DNA of 26,473 bases from Bacillota bacterium (GCA_023411645.1 JAEYON010000041.1:1-26473), one strand, 5' to 3'. Positions 1 through 6,272 are shown, counted from the stretch's first letter. Made by a program: numbers and translations. Notes: a model not told the origin generated them from the sequence alone.

Positions 1-105
1 ATAATCTCTGTCTTCATCATCTTTGAATAGTAGAACCTCCGATACACTCCGGCACATTATGTGGTATATGGCTTCACAGTGCTTCTCACGCGCTTTTCTG
101 GGCAA
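1..105 (-). CDS. REP-associated / IS200-like (Y1) transposase, N-terminal part only
   Basis: Reading leftwards from 105, 35 codons stay open to the window edge and encode MPRKAREK, then IYHIMCRS and a VLLFKDDEDRDY tail. This N-terminus (Pro-Arg-x-Ala-Arg, then a Tyr-His-Ile/Val-Met-x-Arg strand) is typical of the single-domain Y1 tyrosine transposases called RAYT or 'transposase IS200-like' in Clostridia. Those enzymes cut and join single-stranded DNA hairpins. The likely start is TTG at 105-103, because AGGTGAT lies five bases upstream; a GTG four codons earlier, inside that Shine-Dalgarno sequence, is less likely. The HUH motif and catalytic Tyr lie outside the window, so activity cannot be judged. 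A promoter with an embedded LexA box lies directly upstream, and a copy of the GGGGAC..TTCTCA repeat lies about 170 bases upstream. The family call rests on motif recall, not on a search. Confidence 0.78.
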   Translation of the reverse strand, partial: MPRKAREKHCEAIYHIMCRSVSEVLLFKDDEDRDY

Positions 106-130
106 TTCAATCACCTAACTTTTTTCTATT

Positions 131-159
131 ATCTTAACATAGAACACATGTTCTGTCAC
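131..159 (-). promoter_or_regulatory. Promoter with LexA (SOS) box in the spacer, for the Y1 transposase gene
   Basis: On the minus strand GTGACA (159-154), a 17-base spacer and TAAGAT (136-131) form a promoter with an extended TGn before the -10. The spacer contains GAACATGTGTTC (153-142), a perfect GAAC-N4-GTTC dyad matching the Gram-positive LexA/DinR consensus CGAAC-RNRY-GTTYC except at the outermost bases. A repressor bound there would block RNA polymerase. The -10 is about 26 bases from the TTG start. Confidence 0.6.
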
Positions 160-275
160 TTTTCCCATCATTATTACCCATCCTTTTGTGAGCGGAAATG
201 CATACGGTTTCCTTTGTTGTGAGATGCGTCACTCTTGCGCTCCCACTGTGTAATCCTCCTGTTACGCCCTTTACT

Positions 276-316
276 TGAGAAACGTCCCCACTAAATCCTC
301 CCTACTAAATCCCCAC
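276..316 (-). repeat. GGGGAC-GT-TTCTCA repeat, single copy plus short satellite
   Basis: TGAGAAACGTCCCC occupies 276-289 and is an exact minus-strand copy of the dispersed element. It is followed by a local satellite in which CTAAATCC occurs three times up to about 312. The gene-free stretch 106-407 otherwise holds only the transposase promoter (131-159) and the gerMN-gene terminator (318-346). Confidence 0.75.
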
Positions 317-317
317 T

Positions 318-346
318 AAAAAGGGCTACCGTATATCGGTAACCCT
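318..346 (-). terminator. Rho-independent terminator after the GerMN gene
   Basis: On the minus strand AAGGGTTACCG and CGGTAGCCCTT form an imperfect stem around a short AT-rich loop, followed by TTTTT. It lies about 60 bases after the GerMN stop codon. Confidence 0.75.
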
Positions 347-407
347 TATCAGCTCACGCATTATAGACCCATTGTTATGTCTAGAGAATCAAAACATAAT
401 TATTCTG

Positions 408-1184
408 CTACTCCAATAAATCCAAACCATCTATTGACTCCCCGTTCTGTCCTGATGTTTCCTTAATACCATCGCCTGTCTGAATACTATCAACGGGTTT
501 ATTTTCTTGGGTTATTGCAGTAGGATCCGTTAAGTCGCTTTGCGGTATGCTTTCCTCGGAAATGCCTGATGTTGTTTCCGCTGCATCTTTACTGATCAAC
601 TGTACACTTCTGGGAAAGACTGCGTCAAATTTGAAATTACCCATATACTCCTTTTGCGCTTTCCCATCAATTGTGAACTTGACCTTTTCAATACCTTCTA
701 ATTCTGTCAGGGAATTTACAATCGAATAAATTGTCATCTTTTCTGCATCCTTGCCGCCTGGGTGTTTCGTTTTAAACTCCTTTGACATGTCAACAGTTGC
801 AACCTTACCGCTAATGCTCACCGGAGAAAGAAGCTTTGTCTCAGAAGGGACAGTTCTCAAAAAAGCCACATTATCAGTTGGACCCTTTATTAGTTCATTG
901 ACAACTATCGACGCAAGGTTGCTCAAACTCTTTTTTGCATCTGGGGAATCAACATATCTGATTTCCAGCTTAAGCTTCGTATTATCCTTATTTGCAAAAT
1001 AAAGCCGTATAGGTGTTTTGTCCGATAATTTACCTGCCTCGGCTTCACCTATAACAATACTGCTCACTGGCCGAAGCTCCTCATCCGGACTATCCTGTAA
1101 TCCCAGTTTCTGCAGAGCACTGCATCCTGGCAGCATAACTGATAAAAACACAATAAGCATAATAATTGAAATGATTCTTTTCAT
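408..1184 (-). CDS. GerMN-domain lipoprotein, sporulation/germination
   Basis: A 258-residue secreted lipoprotein. The N-terminus is MKR, a hydrophobic segment, then the lipobox LPGC, so Cys near residue 21 should be lipidated and the protein anchored outside the membrane. Residues about 55-195 form a GerMN domain (IRLYFANKD, LIKGP, KVATVDMSKEF, GIEKVKFTIDGK), the fold of Bacillus GerM, which is needed for sporulation and spore germination. The last 60 residues are Ser/Thr/Glu-rich and probably disordered. I chose the ATG at 1184, since GAGGTGG sits seven bases upstream; a GTG directly before it is an alternative. It stands alone on the minus strand with its own terminator. Clostridial GerMN proteins have also been tied to vegetative envelope functions, so a spore role is likely but not certain. 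Confidence 0.85.
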   Translation of the reverse strand: MKRIISIIMLIVFLSVMLPGCSALQKLGLQDSPDEELRPVSSIVIGEAEAGKLSDKTPIRLYFANKDNTKLKLEIRYVDSPDAKKSLSNLASIVVNELIKGPTDNVAFLRTVPSETKLLSPVSISGKVATVDMSKEFKTKHPGGKDAEKMTIYSIVNSLTELEGIEKVKFTIDGKAQKEYMGNFKFDAVFPRSVQLISKDAAETTSGISEESIPQSDLTDPTAITQENKPVDSIQTGDGIKETSGQNGESIDGLDLLE

Positions 1185-1360
1185 CACACGGCCACCTCAC
1201 AACTAATCATTGCAGTATCGGTTTTCTATTCCATAATACTGCAAAGTCACTTCCATCTGTGTTATTTTTATGCCAAGGCAGCCATCAGTATGCTCTATCA
1301 AATAAATTTTTATTATAAACGCATGAAGGGCCATGAATACCATAGAGCAATTGTTGTTAA

Positions 1361-1642
1361 TTATTTGTCAATCTTGCAGAAAAGAATATCCGTAATGGCT
1401 ATTACGTCTTCATCCACTACACTATAACATATTTCCAGGCCCTTTCTTTCGCCCTTTACAATTCCTGCAGCCTTTAACTTTGAAAGGTGCTGTGACACAG
1501 TGGATTGAGGCAATTGCAAACACTCTTGTATTTTTGATACATTACAACTGTTCTCTATGAGCCCTTTAATTATGCAAAGCCTATGCGGATGGGAAATTGC
1601 TTTCAATTTCTCAATCTGTACATCCAATTCCTTAGTATACAT
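1361..1642 (-). CDS. ArsR-family winged-helix transcriptional regulator
   Basis: A 93-residue single-domain repressor. HPHRLCIIKGL begins the conserved helix; SKIQECLQLPQSTVSQHLSKLKAAGIV is the helix-turn-helix with its recognition helix; KGERKGLEICYSV is the beta-wing. It carries Cys at four places (HRLCII, NSCNV, QECLQ, LEICY) plus one near the C-terminus, so a thiol or metal sensor is possible, but no textbook ArsR metal motif (such as ELCVCDL) is present. The start at 1642 is set by GGAGG seven bases upstream; the open frame extends 14 codons further without a good ribosome site. No obvious target gene is adjacent: the neighbours are the GerMN lipoprotein downstream and ykuK upstream. The upstream-to-downstream gap 1188-1360 holds a GCAGTAT/ATACTGC dyad (about 1211-1247) without a T-run. 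Confidence 0.88.
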   Translation of the reverse strand: MYTKELDVQIEKLKAISHPHRLCIIKGLIENSCNVSKIQECLQLPQSTVSQHLSKLKAAGIVKGERKGLEICYSVVDEDVIAITDILFCKIDK

Positions 1643-2109
1643 CACCAATCCTCCAAAACTAAACGCTATATATTGAAAACTCAAAATTCAAAAATACAAT
1701 AATACCAACAAAATCGCTTACAAGCTGATTCCTTCGATTACGGAAAGCAAATGATGCTAATATCCGACAAGAAAATTCTTTCACCCCTACCATATCAGTT
1801 TATTTCATCATGTTCAAGTACCTGAAAAATAAAAGTCTGGACCTTTTGTTTCCAATCCGTTATTGCTACAACATATTTTACAAAACAAAATAAACATAAC
1901 TGTAATGCTCCTTTATAAGCTACAACTATTCACCTGTATAATTATAATCGTTTAAAGAAATGGCCCTGCTTTTAGTTTGTTTTTCCATGCTGATAAATGC
2001 ATTTTTCATAGAAATATCCATCTGGGAGAAATGTCTCCCACTAGTCCCGTATCTCGGAAAAAACGTCCCCCATTCGTCCCGCTTCCAAATAAGCAATAAT
2101 TGTATCATT
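1643..2109. other. Gene-free stretch between ykuK and the ArsR gene
   Basis: No credible coding frame with a ribosome binding site was seen here. The right part (2022-2081) contains a decayed pair of the dispersed repeat. The left part is AT-rich and presumably carries the ArsR-gene promoter, which I could not place with confidence. Confidence 0.5.
2022..2081 (-). repeat. Degenerate tandem pair of the dispersed repeat
   Basis: GGGAGAAATGTCTCCCACTA is followed by GTCCCG, and about 35 bases on GGAAAAAACGTCCCCCAT is followed by TCGTCCCG. Both look like decayed copies of TGAGAA..GTCCCC with a shared GTCCCG tail. It lies just after the ykuK stop. Confidence 0.5.
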
Positions 2110-2652
2110 TTACATAGCTTTTGTGTACTTGTCGGCAAATGAACTGGCGCAATAACTTTCCGGTTTAATTTTTGGAACAAAGCTCAAACCCTTAACCATA
2201 CCGACCATTTCATTAATGAGACTTTTTGTAGGCCCTTTTGTGCCCACATCAATATGGAATTCAAAAGTGACACCTTTACTTTGCATGCTGGAACTAACAG
2301 CCTCACATATTCTTTTCATCCTCGCTTCATCAAATAAATACGCAAGCTGCAAACTAGCACATGTTTCAAGGTAAATTTTTTCTCTTAGATTCGTAACAGG
2401 TCTTTGCATATCATACTTGTGCAGAAAACCGATTGCGCCTTTACCAATCCGATGTATAAGAATACAGGATACGAATACTGTTTTTAAACCGACTTGTGAG
2501 TCGGTACCAACAGATATTCTGTAAGCGCTGTCAGTGTCTGCTTTTATGAATTCAATGATATCACAGCATACCTGTTCAAAATTCAGTCCGTCCTTCTTCA
2601 GACTCCGAAAAACAGTGTTCTCGTCAATAATAAGTGAATTCCCAAGTAGCAT
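2110..2652 (-). CDS. YkuK-type ribonuclease H-like protein (DUF458)
   Basis: A 180-residue protein with the RNase H-like YkuK/DUF458 pattern: ISVGTDSQVG supplies the first acidic residue, VFVSCILIHR the second strand, LREKIYLETCASLQLAY the central helix with an acidic residue, FEFHIDVGTKGPTKSLINEMVGMVKG the conserved Asp-containing third motif, and the end is PESYCASSFADKYT. Its length matches the family. The cellular role is not established; the fold suggests nucleic acid cleavage or binding. The start is supported by GGAGG eight bases upstream. Upstream on the same strand are a 27-codon reading frame and a hairpin (2709-2739), which may regulate it. Confidence 0.85.
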   Translation of the reverse strand: MLLGNSLIIDENTVFRSLKKDGLNFEQVCCDIIEFIKADTDSAYRISVGTDSQVGLKTVFVSCILIHRIGKGAIGFLHKYDMQRPVTNLREKIYLETCASLQLAYLFDEARMKRICEAVSSSMQSKGVTFEFHIDVGTKGPTKSLINEMVGMVKGLSFVPKIKPESYCASSFADKYTKAM

Positions 2653-2708
2653 TGATGCAACCTCCTATTCCAAATTGAAGAATTACCATATGTGCCCGAT
2701 ATAAAACA

Positions 2709-2739
2709 AACCCTGTGAAGAGTCTCTAATCACAGGGTT
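2709..2739. terminator. Bidirectional hairpin terminator / possible attenuator upstream of ykuK
   Basis: AACCCTGTGA (2709-2718) pairs perfectly with TCACAGGGTT (2730-2739). T-rich runs follow on both strands (TTTGTTTTAT on the minus strand, TTTTCTTTG on the plus strand). It lies 56 bases before the ykuK start and its 5' arm on the minus strand contains the stop codon of the 27-codon frame at 2730-2813. Confidence 0.75.
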
Positions 2740-2813
2740 TTCTTTGTCATTAATTTCGGAGCAACATAAGTAAAGTCGGCATATTTGAAAAATAACGCCT
2801 GCAAATTACTCAT
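2730..2813 (-). CDS. Possible 27-residue leader peptide or micro-protein upstream of ykuK
   Basis: An ATG at 2813 is preceded by GATGAGGAGGAATGT, a near-ideal ribosome site with correct spacing. It opens MSNLQALFFKYADFTYV and ends KKTL-stop, with the TGA inside the first arm of the hairpin at 2709-2739. I do not recognise the peptide. The strong ribosome site argues that it is translated; the overlap with the hairpin resembles leader-peptide attenuation, but it could equally be a tiny independent gene with its own terminator. Confidence 0.4.
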   Translation of the reverse strand: MSNLQALFFKYADFTYVAPKLMTKKTL

Positions 2814-2944
2814 ACATTCCTCCTCATCAACACATATTCAATTTCAATATTAACATATGAAATTTACAAAATCAATTGGCAAGATGTTGAAACTGTAGGC
2901 TTTGAGGAACAACTTAAGCATCTTTATAGAAGCGCCTCCCATTT

Positions 2945-3032
2945 GGTTTATTTGAGAAACGTCCCCTTTCCCCTGGTTTATTTGAGAAACGTCCCCATTT
3001 TTCCTGATCACCCTTTTGTGAGAAACGTCCCC
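2945..3032 (-). repeat. Three GGGGAC-GT-TTCTCA copies, two in 30-bp tandem
   Basis: Exact TGAGAAACGTCCCC cores lie at 2953-2966, 2983-2996 and 3019-3032. The first two share a longer unit, GGTTTATTTGAGAAACGTCC at 2945 and 2975, giving a 30-bp period. The cluster begins about 20 bases after the glutaredoxin stop. Read on the minus strand it makes a spurious frame with repeated GDVSQINQ. Confidence 0.9.
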
Positions 3033-3052
3033 TACATTTCCCCTACATTCAT

Positions 3053-3277
3053 TCATAACAAGCTGTCAATTCTGTCCTTATCAAAACCAACAATTATCGT
3101 GCCATCAATATCTATTACAGGAACACCCATTTGGCCCGATTTTCTGATCATTTCGGCAGCTGCTTCTTTGTCCCTCGAGACATCAATATCATCAAATTTA
3201 ACGTTTTGAGACTCGAAATACTTTTTTACCATCTTGCAATATACACATGTCGGTGTTGAATAAATAATTACACTCAT
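3053..3277 (-). CDS. Glutaredoxin-like thiol-disulfide protein (YruB/NrdH type)
   Basis: A 74-residue glutaredoxin fold. IIYSTPTCVYCKMVKKYF carries the redox CxxC (Cys-Val-Tyr-Cys) near residue 11; MGVPVIDIDG has the cis-Pro turn; IIVGFD follows, as in YruB-family glutaredoxins. There is no glutathione-specific extension, so it is more likely reduced by a thioredoxin-reductase-like enzyme, and exactly such a gene ends 37 bases upstream on the same strand. The start has GGAGAG six bases upstream. The two genes probably form one transcript and work as a pair in cytoplasmic thiol redox control. Confidence 0.88.
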   Translation of the reverse strand: MSVIIYSTPTCVYCKMVKKYFESQNVKFDDIDVSRDKEAAAEMIRKSGQMGVPVIDIDGTIIVGFDKDRIDSLL

Positions 3278-3314
3278 ATCAACTCTCCATAAAACCTATT
3301 CTTCCTGATCTCTC

Positions 3315-4187
3315 CTACAAGCTTTTTACATAGTTCGCAATTGCTTTACCAGCCAATGCGCCTTGACCCACCGCAACAGAAATCTGCTTAAAATCGCTAG
3401 CGCAATCGCCAGCGGCAAATAGTCCCTCCAGATTTGTCTGCTGCTTTCCATCAATCACAACAGTATTTCCCTGTGCCAAAACACCAAGTTTACGTGCAAA
3501 ATCAACGCTGGATGCGCTCTCATATGCTACAAAAATTCCATCGATCTCTTCACTCGTACCATCTGTAAAATGAATTCTCTGCAAAAAATCGGATCCATCC
3601 AGTTTCGAAATCTGACGCGTATCGATCCTGAATTGACCTGCTTCTTCATCATATTTACTACTGGCTTCCATCGGCTTACCATTTGTATAAATGGTAATAT
3701 TTTTGGTGAATGTAAGAAGTTCTTGTGCCTCGTGTATCGCATAATCCTTGTTTCCAAGGACGCCAACCTTTAAATTGTTAAAGAAAAATCCGTCACAGGT
3801 AGAGCAATAGCTTACGCCTTTCCCTTCAAACTTCACCAAGTTCTCAATCCTTATAACTTTATTCGGCTGTCCCGTCGCAAGCAGCAACGCCTTACTTGAG
3901 TAATGATTTTTAGCTGTTGTTATTCTGAAAAAATCATCCTTTTCAATCGAAATAACCTCATCCTCAATAACCTCAGCGCCAATCCTTTTTACCTGCTCCT
4001 CTCCGTCTGCCAGCAGTTGTTTTCCGCTAATCGTCTGAGCAAAGCCAAAATAATTGTCTATCTTGTCAGCCTTCAACAGCCTGCTGTCATTCCTTCCTAT
4101 AATGAGAGTGTTCAGATTGGATCTGACCGTGTAAAGTGCCGCGGATAATCCTGCGGGTCCTTTCCCAATAATAATTACATCATACAT
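3315..4187 (-). CDS. Thioredoxin reductase-like FAD/NAD(P) oxidoreductase
   Basis: A 290-residue flavoprotein of the thioredoxin reductase family, which passes electrons from NAD(P)H through FAD to a thioredoxin-like partner. It opens MYDVIIIGKGPAGLSAALYT (FAD dinucleotide fold, with GKGPAG for the more usual GGGPAG). YCSTCDGFFFNN near residue 135 is the redox-active CxxC, VGVLGNKDYAIHEA the pyridine nucleotide fold (atypical, GNKDYA rather than GxGxxA), and GLFAAGDCASDFKQ the closing FAD motif. The start at 4187 is chosen because AAAGGA lies upstream; the open frame extends 29 codons further without similarity. The weak NADPH motif leaves cofactor choice (ferredoxin or flavin-type) open. It is probably cotranscribed with the glutaredoxin-like gene. 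Confidence 0.88.
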   Translation of the reverse strand: MYDVIIIGKGPAGLSAALYTVRSNLNTLIIGRNDSRLLKADKIDNYFGFAQTISGKQLLADGEEQVKRIGAEVIEDEVISIEKDDFFRITTAKNHYSSKALLLATGQPNKVIRIENLVKFEGKGVSYCSTCDGFFFNNLKVGVLGNKDYAIHEAQELLTFTKNITIYTNGKPMEASSKYDEEAGQFRIDTRQISKLDGSDFLQRIHFTDGTSEEIDGIFVAYESASSVDFARKLGVLAQGNTVVIDGKQQTNLEGLFAAGDCASDFKQISVAVGQGALAGKAIANYVKSL

Positions 4188-4476
4188 GACAAAATCCTTT
4201 CCTATCAAAAATACAACACTATAGTATCTGCTTTTACAGCGATTTGCAACCGCATTCTTACCAGCGAAGATCAATCAAAATCCATCGTTTATCCCATTAA
4301 GCGTAAATATTCCCTAACAACTATTTCTAATACTAATACTACCAACAATGCAAGAAGCATTAACAAAATACATCCATTATTTCAGAGCAACCTAGCAAAT
4401 GTTTGTAACAACAATCCCCTTAGTCACATATTATGTCAATAGATAATACTATGTATACTCGCTGAGGAGGGTTCGT
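4188..4476. other. Divergent intergenic region, mostly featureless
   Basis: AT-rich stretch between the divergent trxR-like gene and the first small spore gene. Apart from the sigma-K-like promoter at 4407-4435 I see no gene or strong repeat in it. Confidence 0.5.
4407..4435 (+). promoter_or_regulatory. Candidate sigma-K promoter for the 64-residue gene
   Basis: AACA (4407-4410), a 16-base spacer, and CATATTATG (4427-4435). The sigma-K consensus is mACm-N16/17-CATAnnnTA; only the last base differs. The expected transcript start is about 35 bases before the ATG. Confidence 0.45.
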
Positions 4477-4671
4477 ATGTCCAATAGTCCGCATAACAGT
4501 AACACAAATGATTGTACGCTCCTTTTCTTTATACTCATTTTTCTGTTGCTCTTCTATGACAATAGCGGAATAGGTATTCTAAAAAACGGGAAACGTTGTG
4601 AAAATACATGTAGAAGGGATGATTCCCTGTTGTTCTTCATACTAGTGTTCCTCAAGCTTTTTTATTGCTGA
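4477..4671 (+). CDS. Small hydrophobic protein with internal duplication, probably spore-associated
   Basis: A 64-residue protein with GAGGAGGG at good spacing from the ATG. It contains two near-identical hydrophobic stretches, TLLFFILIFLLLFY (about residues 14-27) and SLLFFILVFLKLFYC at the very end, separated by a basic Cys-containing linker (KRCENTCRR). Short proteins with a DN/DD-xLLFFILxFLLLF stretch are common in Clostridia near sporulation genes; I know of no assigned function. It could sit in a membrane or in the spore coat. A sigma-K-like promoter upstream favours late mother-cell expression. The next gene has its own candidate promoter. Confidence 0.7.
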   Translation: MSNSPHNSNTNDCTLLFFILIFLLLFYDNSGIGILKNGKRCENTCRRDDSLLFFILVFLKLFYC

Positions 4672-4702
4672 ATAAAACACACTTCTATGGTCAAAAAGCA
4701 GG

Positions 4703-4731
4703 AACATATTTGTAACGGCCTTCATAGAATA
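4703..4731 (+). promoter_or_regulatory. Candidate sigma-K promoter for the 71-residue gene
   Basis: AACA (4703-4706), exactly 16 bases, then CATAGAATA (4723-4731). This is a full match to mACm-N16-CATAnnnTA and lies 31 bases before the ATG at 4763. Confidence 0.5.
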
Positions 4732-4762
4732 TATTGTTATTCATATAGCCGGAGGCTGTCTT

Positions 4763-4978
4763 ATGGCTCTTTTTAATAATATGTCTGGTACATTGAGAAA
4801 GTTATTTGACGAAGGCCTCGATGAGGTCCTGATTTTTGCAATCATTTTTGTCATTATACTCTTGACCGGAAACGATTCAGATTTTGGAGAAAACCTAGGT
4901 ATTGTTCCCATTCTAATTATTGGTGCATTTCTCTTGATATTTGCAGGCGTTTGCAGGGTTGAGGAAGATCCGCAATAA
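4763..4978 (+). CDS. Small membrane protein, probably spore-associated
   Basis: A 71-residue protein with GGAGG seven bases before the ATG. A polar N-terminal helix (TLRKLFDEGLDE) leads into two hydrophobic stretches, VLIFAIIFVIILLTG (about 22-36) and IVPILIIGAFLLIFAGVC (about 47-64), joined by an acidic loop. This suggests a two-pass hairpin in the membrane. The family is not recognised beyond resemblance to small clostridial sporulation proteins. A strong sigma-K-like promoter is upstream and two copies of the GGGGAC-AG-TTCTCA repeat follow the stop codon directly. Confidence 0.7.
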   Translation: MALFNNMSGTLRKLFDEGLDEVLIFAIIFVIILLTGNDSDFGENLGIVPILIIGAFLLIFAGVCRVEEDPQ

Positions 4979-4990
4979 TGGGACCAATAA

Positions 4991-5041
4991 TGGGGACAGT
5001 TCTCAAAAACTATTCGGACAATGGGGACAGTTCTCAAAAAC
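4991..5041 (+). repeat. Two GGGGAC-AG-TTCTCA copies, 31-bp tandem
   Basis: Exact cores at 4992-5005 and 5023-5036 sit in a shared unit, AATGGGGACAGTTCTCAAAA then ACTA. Both carry the AG dinucleotide, unlike the GT copies 2 kb away. The array starts about 14 bases after the preceding gene's stop. Confidence 0.9.
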
Positions 5042-5113
5042 TAAACATATTTGACAGGATTATAGAAGTAATAGTTTTGACTAAATAAATATATACAAGT
5101 GGGAGGCATCATC

Positions 5114-5434
5114 ATGACGAATGGTTTTAATAAGAAGTTGGCAGATCTGCTCGGAAAAATGGACGATAAAGTGCTGCAGACAAAAATAAACACTGCTATC
5201 GACATGCTAAAAAACGGTGATACGGAGGATTTGGCCAAAAAACTAAATAAAATGGATAAAAATGAATTTATGACAAAGCTTAATGAGATTGATGAAAGCA
5301 GGCTGAAGGATTTAAACCTTAACAAAGCCGAACTCAAGCAGAAAATGAGCAGCATAGACCTGGATACAGTAAAAAAAATGCTAGGTGAAAAAGGGCCAGA
5401 GATCATAGAAAAAATTAGAGACATTATTAATTAA
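5114..5434 (+). CDS. Small helical charged protein, unknown function
   Basis: A 106-residue Lys/Asp/Glu-rich protein without signal peptide or membrane segment. It opens MTNGFNKKLADLLGKMDD and appears to consist of successive short amphipathic helices with a recurring K/L-NK-D/LN pattern (LAKKLNKMDKNEF, MTKLNEIDESRL, LKDLNLNKAELK, MKKM-like). Such proteins appear in clostridial sporulation clusters without an assigned role. GGGAGG precedes the ATG at 5114; an earlier in-frame ATG at 5099 has the ribosome site inside the reading frame and is rejected. It probably begins or belongs to a transcript with the two genes after it. Confidence 0.7.
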   Translation: MTNGFNKKLADLLGKMDDKVLQTKINTAIDMLKNGDTEDLAKKLNKMDKNEFMTKLNEIDESRLKDLNLNKAELKQKMSSIDLDTVKKMLGEKGPEIIEKIRDIIN

Positions 5435-5479
5435 AAAATGAATATATTATTAGTGCCTATGCTTCGGGGGGATTGAGTC

Positions 5480-5926
5480 ATGAGTAATGATCTTGGCAAA
5501 AAAGTTCAACAAATTGCACAAATGCTGGGTCAGGAAGAATTGCCCGATAACATGAAAGAGCTTGTAGCTCTGCTGGCATCCTCATTAGGCAAAAACAACA
5601 AAGAGGGGGACGTTTCTCCCGATAATGCGGGGAGGGACGTTTCTCAACCAGAGTACAAGGAAGTAGACGCTTCTTCCCAAAAGACCTCTCAGGACAGCAC
5701 TGTCAGCGATAGGTCGCAAAATACAGAACCATCCGTAAATCCAGAAATACTCAATACGGCTTTGAAGGCAATGGATCGAATCAATTCGGCCAATGATCCG
5801 CGAGTAAACCTGCTTCAAGCCATAAAGCCATTTATGAATACACGGCGGCAGAAAAAGATAGGAAATTGCATTCAGTTACTGCAATTGACCTCTATAAGCA
5901 AACTGCTCAATGACCGTGAAAAATAG
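5480..5926 (+). CDS. Hypothetical protein carrying in-frame copies of the dispersed repeat
   Basis: A 148-residue cytoplasmic protein of unknown function. An N-terminal helical part (residues 1-40, VQQIAQMLGQEELPDNMKEL) and a C-terminal helical part (about 85-148, RVNLLQAIKPFMNTRRQKKI) flank a polar linker. The linker contains EGDVSPDNAG, GRDVSQ and a weaker VDASSQ, each encoded by a copy of GGGACGTTTCTC at 5606 and 5633 and a decayed one near 5662. The repeat thus appears to have entered a tolerant linker in frame. GGGGGG-ATTGAGTC precedes the ATG. The end overlaps the leader of the next gene, so the pair is probably translationally linked. Confidence 0.65.
   Translation: MSNDLGKKVQQIAQMLGQEELPDNMKELVALLASSLGKNNKEGDVSPDNAGRDVSQPEYKEVDASSQKTSQDSTVSDRSQNTEPSVNPEILNTALKAMDRINSANDPRVNLLQAIKPFMNTRRQKKIGNCIQLLQLTSISKLLNDREK
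5606..5676 (+). repeat. In-gene copies of the GGGGAC-GT-TTCTC repeat
   Basis: GGGGACGTTTCTCC (5606-5619) and AGGGACGTTTCTCA (5633-5646) lie 27 bases apart, so both use the same reading frame (GDVS, RDVS). A third, diverged AGACGCTTCTTCCC follows near 5663. Confidence 0.8.
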
Positions 5927-5939
5927 GGGAGGCGAGTGG

Positions 5940-6272
5940 ATGCCTTACAAAAGGCCAATGCCTGGCTCAAAAAAGTACATATCCCCGTTTTATAATACAT
6001 ATCCCTCACACCCGCTAAACTCCATCGGAGTTTCTTTGAATAAGGAAAAGGGGTTTTTCGGCATACCGCTGCCTAATGAAGTAGAAGCTTTCCCTGACAA
6101 TACCACGGAAAAAAACTCTCCCCGAAAACAGTTGTCCGGAATTATTAAGTTCATACAAAAGAATGTTAAAATTGAAGAACTCATATTGATTGGTCTGATC
6201 ATTCTGCTGCTTGATGAATCGTTCGAAGACGACCTTCTGCTCATCGTTTTAATCTATATCCTTTTATTTTGA
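5940..6272 (+). CDS. Small protein with C-terminal hydrophobic motif, probably spore-associated
   Basis: A 110-residue protein. The N-terminal half is polar, basic and Pro/Tyr-rich (MPYKRPMPGSKKYISPFYNT). The C-terminus, VKIEELILIGLIILLLDESF then EDDLLLIVLIYILLF, is the recurring hydrophobic-acidic-hydrophobic pattern of small clostridial sporulation proteins of unknown function. GGGGAGG lies seven bases before the ATG at 5940, which also places the start just past the previous gene's stop (5926). It should be cotranscribed with the two genes before it. Confidence 0.7.
   Translation: MPYKRPMPGSKKYISPFYNTYPSHPLNSIGVSLNKEKGFFGIPLPNEVEAFPDNTTEKNSPRKQLSGIIKFIQKNVKIEELILIGLIILLLDESFEDDLLLIVLIYILLF

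Noticed and set aside
1211..1247. GCAGTAT/ATACTGC dyad after the ArsR gene
   Set aside because: No T-run on either strand and a long loop; not a convincing terminator or operator.
2850..3056. Minus-strand frame of 68 codons with repeated GDVSQINQ
   Set aside because: It is created by three copies of the dispersed repeat, overlaps the glutaredoxin stop, and lacks a proper ribosome site.
5041..5424. Minus-strand frame of 127 codons antisense to the 106-residue gene
   Set aside because: Ser/Phe/Leu-rich composition typical of an antisense shadow, and no ribosome site.
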